A DNA stretch of 64,000 bases. Source: Doryteuthis pealeii. Lineage: Eukaryota; Mollusca; Cephalopoda; Myopsida; Loliginidae. This document shows positions 60,583 through 64,000 of this stretch, in pieces (positions within the stretch are counted from its first letter, which is position 1; every line of letters starts with the position of its first letter). Below the pieces are notes generated by a model. It saw only the letters and a list, made by a program, of their open reading frames with translations, did not search any database and was not told the DNA's origin. Both the position numbers and the translations under genes were made by a program. The stretch lies in contig CM042179.1 in NCBI GenBank assembly GCA_023376005.1, forward strand, positions 19,997,270 through 20,061,269, written 5' to 3'.

Positions 60583-61241
60583 GTCAGTGTGAAAGGACTG
60601 AAGAATGCGGAGAAGTTTTTTTTTTGGGGGGGGCAGCCTATTTTTTCTATTAACTGGAAGAGACCACTCCTGCTTACAAGGTCGAAAGCTTTTGTGAGGT
60701 CAATAAATGCTATGTAGAGTGGTCTTCTCTGTTCTCTACATTTCTCCTGAAGTTGCCTCAGAGAGAAGATCATGTCAGTAGTGGACCTTCCTACTCTGAA
60801 ACCGGCCTGTGATTCAGGGTAAGTCTTTTCTGCGAGGATCTGAAGTCTATTTAGTGCAACTCTAGCAAAGAGTTTACCTGTAATGCTGAGTAAAGAAATA
60901 CCACGGTAATTATTGCAATCGCTCCTGTCTCCCTTGTTCTTATACAGTGTTACGATGGTGGCATCCCTCATGTCTTGTGGGATAACCCCTTCACTCCAGC
61001 ATAGGCAGAGGAGCTTGTGGAGCTTTTCTAGGAGAACAGGCTTCCCACACTTTAGAATTTCAGCTGTAATTCCGTCGCTTCCAGGTGATTTGCCACAGTT
61101 TAGTCGGTCAAGGGAAATGCTAAGTTCTTCAGTTGTAGGTTCCTTATCTAGCTCTTCTGCTACTGGTTGTTGCTCTACATGACGTAGAGCTGCATCAGAA
61201 ACGGTGTTGTCGCTGGCATAGAGTTCTAAGTAATGTTTTAC
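60579..61241 (-). pseudogene. LINE-A reverse transcriptase, N-terminal half
   Basis: Open from the residue after the stop at 61242 down to 60579. It begins VKHYLELYASDN, then CGKSPGSDGITAEILK, then (from 60971) MRDATIVTLYKNKGDRSDCN. Counting from that Met, NYRGISLLS is at 21-29, QAGFRVGRSTTD at 55-66 and AFIDLTKAFD at 88-97. The last is RT motif A with its catalytic Asp. After GCPP the frame runs into a homopolymer and ends in the shifted tail QKKNFSAFFS. In the other frame the protein resumes as LLRILQSFHTDMKG, showing that the shift lies in the C/A run at about 60615-60640. Confidence 0.88.
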
Positions 61242-61513
61242 CTAGCGATCAAGTTGTTTAGATCGATCTTTTATGATTTCTCCTGAGGCTGATTTCAGAG
61301 GAGCGATTTTGCGATGTGATGGTCCAAGCGCCTTTTTTATGCCGTCGTACATGCCTTTGATATTACCAGACTCAGCAGCTGATTGAATGCTGCTGCAAAG
61401 CTGTAGCCAGTAACTGTTAGCACAGCGACGTGCAGTTCGTTGTAGCTTCTTCCTTGAAGCTCTAAGGGCTTGTAAAGTCTTGTCATTCGGCACAGATTTG
61501 TAATTAATGGAAG
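61242..61513 (-). pseudogene. LINE-A linker between endonuclease and RT
   Basis: Open frame from about 61513 to the TAG at 61242-61244. It contains LQALRASRKKLQRTARRCAN, YWLQLCSSIQSAAESGNIKG, then MYDGIKKALGPSHRK, the usual basic linker in this LINE group. The stop probably replaces a Trp codon (DR-W-VKHYL) and is in frame with the RT half. It joins the endonuclease frame through a frameshift in the A-rich stretch near 61515-61525. Confidence 0.85.
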
Positions 61514-62180
61514 CTATATTTTTTTGTCTTCCAAGATTGGTGTCAATACAGAGTCATTGGCTTCGAACCAATCATTTGACCTATGTACTCTTTTGCCAAA
61601 AACTGCCAGGGCTGTGTTATGGATGGTGGTCCGTAGGCCATCCCAATATTGCTGGGCAGAGCAACACTGTGGTAGGTGGTGGAGAGACTCCTCTAGGGCA
61701 CAGAGGAAGGCAGCAGCTTTGGTTGGGTCAGCTGCTTTGGCACTATCTACACGAGGGCGTCCATTTAATTTGACTCTGTGGAAATTTTTCATTTGCAGTT
61801 TCACTCTACAGCAGACGAGGGAGTGGTCCGAGTCACAGTCTGTGCTGTGAAAGGTACGGGTTTGGAGGACACTTTTGAGGTTGGAGCGCCGTGTTATGAT
61901 CAGGTCCAACTGGTGCCAGTGGCCTGATCGTGGGTGTCTCCAGGAAACTTTGTGACGCGGTTTGGATTGAAAATATGAGTTGGTGATGCATAGATTGTGG
62001 TATGTGCAGAACTCAAGGAGACGTTGTCCATTCTCATTACTTCTACCAATGCCATCATAACCCAAGCAAGATGGCCAGGAGTCGTGGTCAGCACCAACTC
62101 TTGCATTAAAGTCACCAAGAAGATAAAGTTGATCTTGAATGGGGATGTTTTTTATAATCAACTCAAGCTCATCATAAAAT
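61514..62180 (-). pseudogene. LINE-A endonuclease domain, C-terminal part
   Basis: Apurinic-type endonuclease that nicks the target to prime reverse transcription. The frame 61514-62161 (215 codons) has LLGDFNARVG at 14-23, HQLDLIITR at 83-91 and DSDHSLVCC at 110-118, containing the conserved Asp-Asn and the Ser-Asp-His site. Homology continues upstream as KFYDELEL to about 62180. The N-terminal motifs of the domain (the first catalytic Asn and Glu) are absent because of truncation, so it is inactive. The frame ends at LEDKKI where a frameshift occurs. Confidence 0.88.
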
Positions 62181-62197
62181 TTTTTTTTTTATATATA

Positions 62198-62287
<90 letters not shown>
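62181..62287. repeat. Compound microsatellite (TA)n(GA)n
   Basis: An A/T-rich start, TA units to about 62260, then about 14 GA units. It marks the 5' truncation point of the LINE. Confidence 0.95.
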
Positions 62288-62291
<4 letters not shown>

Positions 62292-62685
62292 AACAGTTAA
62301 TCACATGATAACCGAATACAACAAACTGACAAAGAAGGAATACAGGAGCAAACACGACTGGGTGAGCAAAGTGATCTACTGGGAATAGTGCAAGTTATGG
62401 AACTTGTGATGAAACCCTTGGAACAATCACAAGAAAACTGGAAAAGAGATTGCGGAAACTAGAAATCCGAGGAATAATTGAGTTCGTCTAGACCTCAGCA
62501 CTGTTGGTTTTTTAGTTGGTTATTTCGTTTAATGCTAAATCTGATCTTTCTGTATATATGATTTGTAAGCAAACAGTTTCCTGTTAGATATTTTTGTTTG
62601 GTTTTATAAACTGGTTGAAATTATTTTTATTAACTTAATGTTTATCAATATATTGGTCGAAATTGTTAGATTTTTCATTAACTTC
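62288..62685. other. Intergenic sequence, possible LINE relic at its start
   Basis: Right after the GA tract, frames on the plus strand read fragments such as ITEYNKLTKKEYRSKHDWV; I do not recognise the family and see stops. The rest is AT-rich with nothing recognised. Confidence 0.3.
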
Positions 62686-63078
62686 ACTAGTACAAAATAA
62701 AAAATACCCTCCGGGCGATGTAAAAATAGATTTTTGAAACATATTGCCTGAGGGGTGGAAGTAAAAAATTCAATGTCAGCGAGTTTGTACCCTAAGTAAG
62801 TAAAATCATCAAATTCATTAAAGGATTAAAAAATAAAACAATTTGAAATGTAAACTTTAAATATATATTAAAATAAAACAGACTATATATAGATATATAA
62901 TACTAGTCATGTATTTATTAAAACTTGTTTTAAAAAACAATGAGGACTGTCTAATGTTGCATGTTCAAATTTTGAGTGTATTTATTCTGTTATGACGATT
63001 TCGGGTATAGTGACGTAAGCTGTGACGTAGTTTTTGTTAAAGACAAAAACCGGAAGCGAATCTCCATTATTGATAGAT
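62686..63078. repeat. Dispersed repeat R-3, right copy
   Basis: Partner of 4971-5327 in the same orientation, about 58 kb away, and the more complete of the two: it keeps ccctccgggcgatgtaaaaa near its start. The end ccggaagcgaatctccatta is the same in both. Confidence 0.8.
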
Positions 63079-63250
63079 GTGTATCAATGAATTGGTAGAA
63101 TAGGAAAATATTTTTGTTTGGTTTGGTAAAAATAATTTTCATTAACTTCATGTATATTAATAAATTGATCGAAATAATTTTCATGCTACATTTATTATTA
63201 ACTTCAATGGTATAATAAACTGGAAAAATGATTTTAATTGATTTGCACAC

Positions 63251-63412
63251 AGATCTATTTGACGCATATATGGGACCCTAACAGGTACTACCACTCCGAG
63301 TCAGATTGGACTTAGAAGCAATGACAATAAAGGTGAACTCCACACTCCCCTGAGCTCCAGATCTAGAACCTTACCATCGAATGAAGTTTAGCATAATACC
63401 TAGGACACTAAA
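63251..63412 (+). repeat. Dispersed repeat R-2, copy 3
   Basis: Third copy of the R-2 family: atctatttgacgcatatatg, ggtactaccactccgagtca, and a ctgagctccagatctagaac block. It lies about 170 bases downstream of R-3. Confidence 0.7.
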
Positions 63413-64000
63413 TTGAGATAAATAATTTTCATTAACACAATGTGTATCAATAAATTAGAAGAAACAACTTCATGTGTATTAATAAACCGGTGGTTAACCC
63501 TCTAACATCGTCTTCATATGATAAAAAGAGTTGGGTGTTTATTTGCAATAAGAGCAATTTGAAGAATACGGTCGGTACAATCATATAGGTGCTAGGGCTT
63601 GACATGACCAGTCGATTGGTCGGGTAGGTTTTCCCCGATCGCCCATCTAGCCCAAATAAGGGCTGAAGTGGAGTGTTACGTGTCACGGGATCATAGTTTC
63701 CCAGTCACCGACCAGTCAGTTACCACCGTCCTCTCCTCACGCATTACAGGTCGCCATTGCAGAGGTGCAGCCGATGAATCCTACAGTCACAGCATAAAGG
63801 GTGGTGCTGAGATCAGCCAGAATATTTAGATACTGATGTTAAAAACTAGTAAACACCACAACCCTATTCTTTATAGATAGGAAATTGATGTTTTATATTA
63901 ACATCGAACGTAAAACGTTATCAAAGGTTTCAACGTCGTAACCAGATCTACTATTCATATAATTTTTTTGTTGGCCTAATGTAATTGTTAAATAATGATG
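63413..64000. other. Intergenic sequence with a GC-richer block
   Basis: A stretch at about 63590-63830 (gtcgattggtcgggtaggtt, then gtgttacgtgtcacgggatc) is richer in G and C than its neighbours and may be an old repeat. No second copy is visible in the window. The 79-codon minus frame is not credible. Confidence 0.3.

Larger units (their letters stand above)
59341..62180 (-). mobile_element. APE-type non-LTR retrotransposon (LINE-A), 5'-truncated
   Basis: About 2.8 kb on the minus strand encoding part of an apurinic-type endonuclease, a reverse transcriptase, and a Cys/His-rich C-terminus, in the order expected for a single-ORF or second-ORF LINE protein. Three lesions break the frame: a frameshift at about 61515-61525, a TAG at 61242-61244, and a frameshift in a C/A homopolymer at about 60615-60640. 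The 5' end stops within the endonuclease at about 62180, against a TA/GA microsatellite; the 3' end abuts a TA tract. The relatively good reading frame suggests a fairly recent insertion. I do not assign a clade. Confidence 0.9.

Overview
This is intergenic, repeat-dominated eukaryotic DNA with no host gene I can support. AT-rich composition, dense dinucleotide microsatellites, several families of tRNA-derived SINEs, APE-type LINE fragments, a Penelope-like element, a Tc1-like transposon and Helitron-like ends suggest a lophotrochozoan animal, most likely a coleoid cephalopod such as an octopus. That guess rests on recalling similar LINE and SINE sequences from octopus genomes and is an inference. 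Every long open frame is a broken transposable-element protein, a frame through a tandem repeat, or chance.

Layout. 0.3-2.1 kb: 3' fragment of a Penelope-like retroelement (minus strand, GIY-YIG endonuclease) between 184-bp direct repeats. 3.6-4.1 kb: long inverted repeat. 5.0-5.3 kb: repeat with a second copy at 62.7 kb. 7.0-7.5 and 12.2-12.6 kb: two 3' LINE pieces, the second with the inverted 5' segment expected of twin priming. 9.0, 12.0, 13.0, 15.1 and 16.5 kb: small hairpin or MITE-like elements, two families present twice. 13.4-15.0 kb: dead Tc1-like transposon with both terminal inverted repeats. 15.1-18.0 kb: SINEs and microsatellites. 18.3-21.0 kb: a minisatellite and a 30-bp tandem array.

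23.85-47.97 kb is the dominant feature: about 24 kb of a satellite with a roughly 135-bp monomer (about 178 copies). It changes gradually in sequence from left to right, contains local multi-monomer duplications, and is broken by a 100-N gap. About 5 kb left of the gap and 1 kb right of it are full of indels and low-complexity insertions, which looks like unpolished long-read sequence rather than biology. The same SINE 3' tail lies at both edges, and a divergent partial monomer follows the right-hand SINE.

48-64 kb: two 3' LINE fragments, a decayed roughly 95-bp tandem array, two related copies of a Helitron-like element ending in a hairpin plus CTAG, a large asymmetric foldback element, a dimeric SINE, and a 2.8-kb 5'-truncated LINE on the minus strand with endonuclease and reverse transcriptase domains, broken by two frameshifts and one stop codon.

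The sequence shows no functional partnership between genes. The window is a record of insertion, foldback and satellite amplification. Coordinates of decayed repeats are approximate to about 10-30 bases.
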